Assembly (NCBI GenBank): GCA_021789605.1
Contig: JAJYJI010000004.1
Coordinates: 1-64,000, forward strand
Length of the DNA stretch: 64,000 nucleotides
Direction of reading: 5' to 3'
DNA from: a bacterium
Lineage (GTDB): Bacteria; SZUA-79; Acidulodesulfobacterales; Acidulodesulfobacteraceae
Notes under the pieces: model-generated
What the model saw: the letters and a program-made list of their open reading frames with translations, nothing else
Database searches by the model: none
What the model was told of the DNA's origin: nothing
In this document: positions 63,986 through 64,000 of the stretch, piece by piece
Layout of the letters: each line of letters begins with the position of its first letter
Numbering within the stretch: the stretch's first letter is position 1
Position numbers and translations under genes: made by a program

Positions 63986-64000
63986 CTCTAAATTTAACAA

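Overview
The window looks like a chromosomal segment of an anaerobic, probably acid-exposed, deltaproteobacterium-like bacterium. This rests on gene content only. It has an HdrCBA heterodisulfide-reductase-type module, a non-classical succinate dehydrogenase/fumarate reductase with a CCG-domain third subunit (SdhABE type), a b6-like Rieske/cytochrome b complex, pyruvate phosphate dikinase, and a P-type ATPase of the plasma-membrane H+-ATPase kind often seen in acidophiles. Affiliation with acid-mine-drainage sulfate reducers (Candidatus Acidulodesulfobacterales-like) is a guess. Intergenic DNA is very AT-rich and several genes start with TTG. I see no rRNA, CRISPR array, insertion sequence or prophage.

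Layout. 1-5.1 kb (minus): hdrC-hdrB-hdrA behind a clear sigma-70-like promoter, then rimO. 5.1-5.5 kb: a repeat-rich divergent intergenic region with a promoter whose spacer is a perfect palindrome. 5.5-10.1 kb (plus): a TolC/MacA/MacB efflux system. 10.4-17.6 kb (plus): cysE, an Rrf2 regulator, iscS, mnmA, mtaB, rnc and der (cysteine supply, sulfur transfer, tRNA modification, RNA processing). Everything from 17.6 kb to the end is on the minus strand. 17.6-21.5 kb: sdhA-sdhB-sdhE plus a small coiled-coil protein. 21.6-27.4 kb: moaC, an orphan peptide-binding protein, rplM-rpsI-argC, and a CBS/HPP pair. 27.6-36.4 kb: moeA, moaA, a PTPS-like protein, mobA, mobB, the P-type ATPase, dusB and a ferredoxin-like protein. 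A tRNA-Phe(GAA) lies just upstream of moeA.

36.6-47.7 kb is an energy-conservation cluster. It encodes Rieske protein, cytochrome b, a polytopic membrane protein carrying one heme c, then atpZ, atpI, atpE copy 2, b', b, delta, alpha, gamma, beta, epsilon, a, and atpE copy 1. The two atpE genes lie in a perfect 457-bp direct repeat. The second copy still carries the last four codons and stop of atpB, a fossil of a rearranged operon. A near-consensus promoter between atpE copy 2 and the b' gene would express a complete synthase set without copy 2.

47.9-64 kb: uvrA, pdxA, surA, a lipoprotein parvulin, mfd, ppdK, glyS, glyQ and nadA. The conserved N-terminus of glyQ extends 31 codons upstream of the first GTG, and no ATG, GTG or TTG is available there. 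The best start is an ATC with a well-spaced Shine-Dalgarno.

Main points for follow-up: the atpE duplication and atpB scar, the internal atp promoter, the ATC start of glyQ, the divergent molybdenum-cofactor locus (MoaA without a canonical C-terminal cluster, MoeA with altered motifs, MobA with an extra domain, and an embedded PTPS homologue), and the bc-complex-linked membrane protein fused to cytochrome c.
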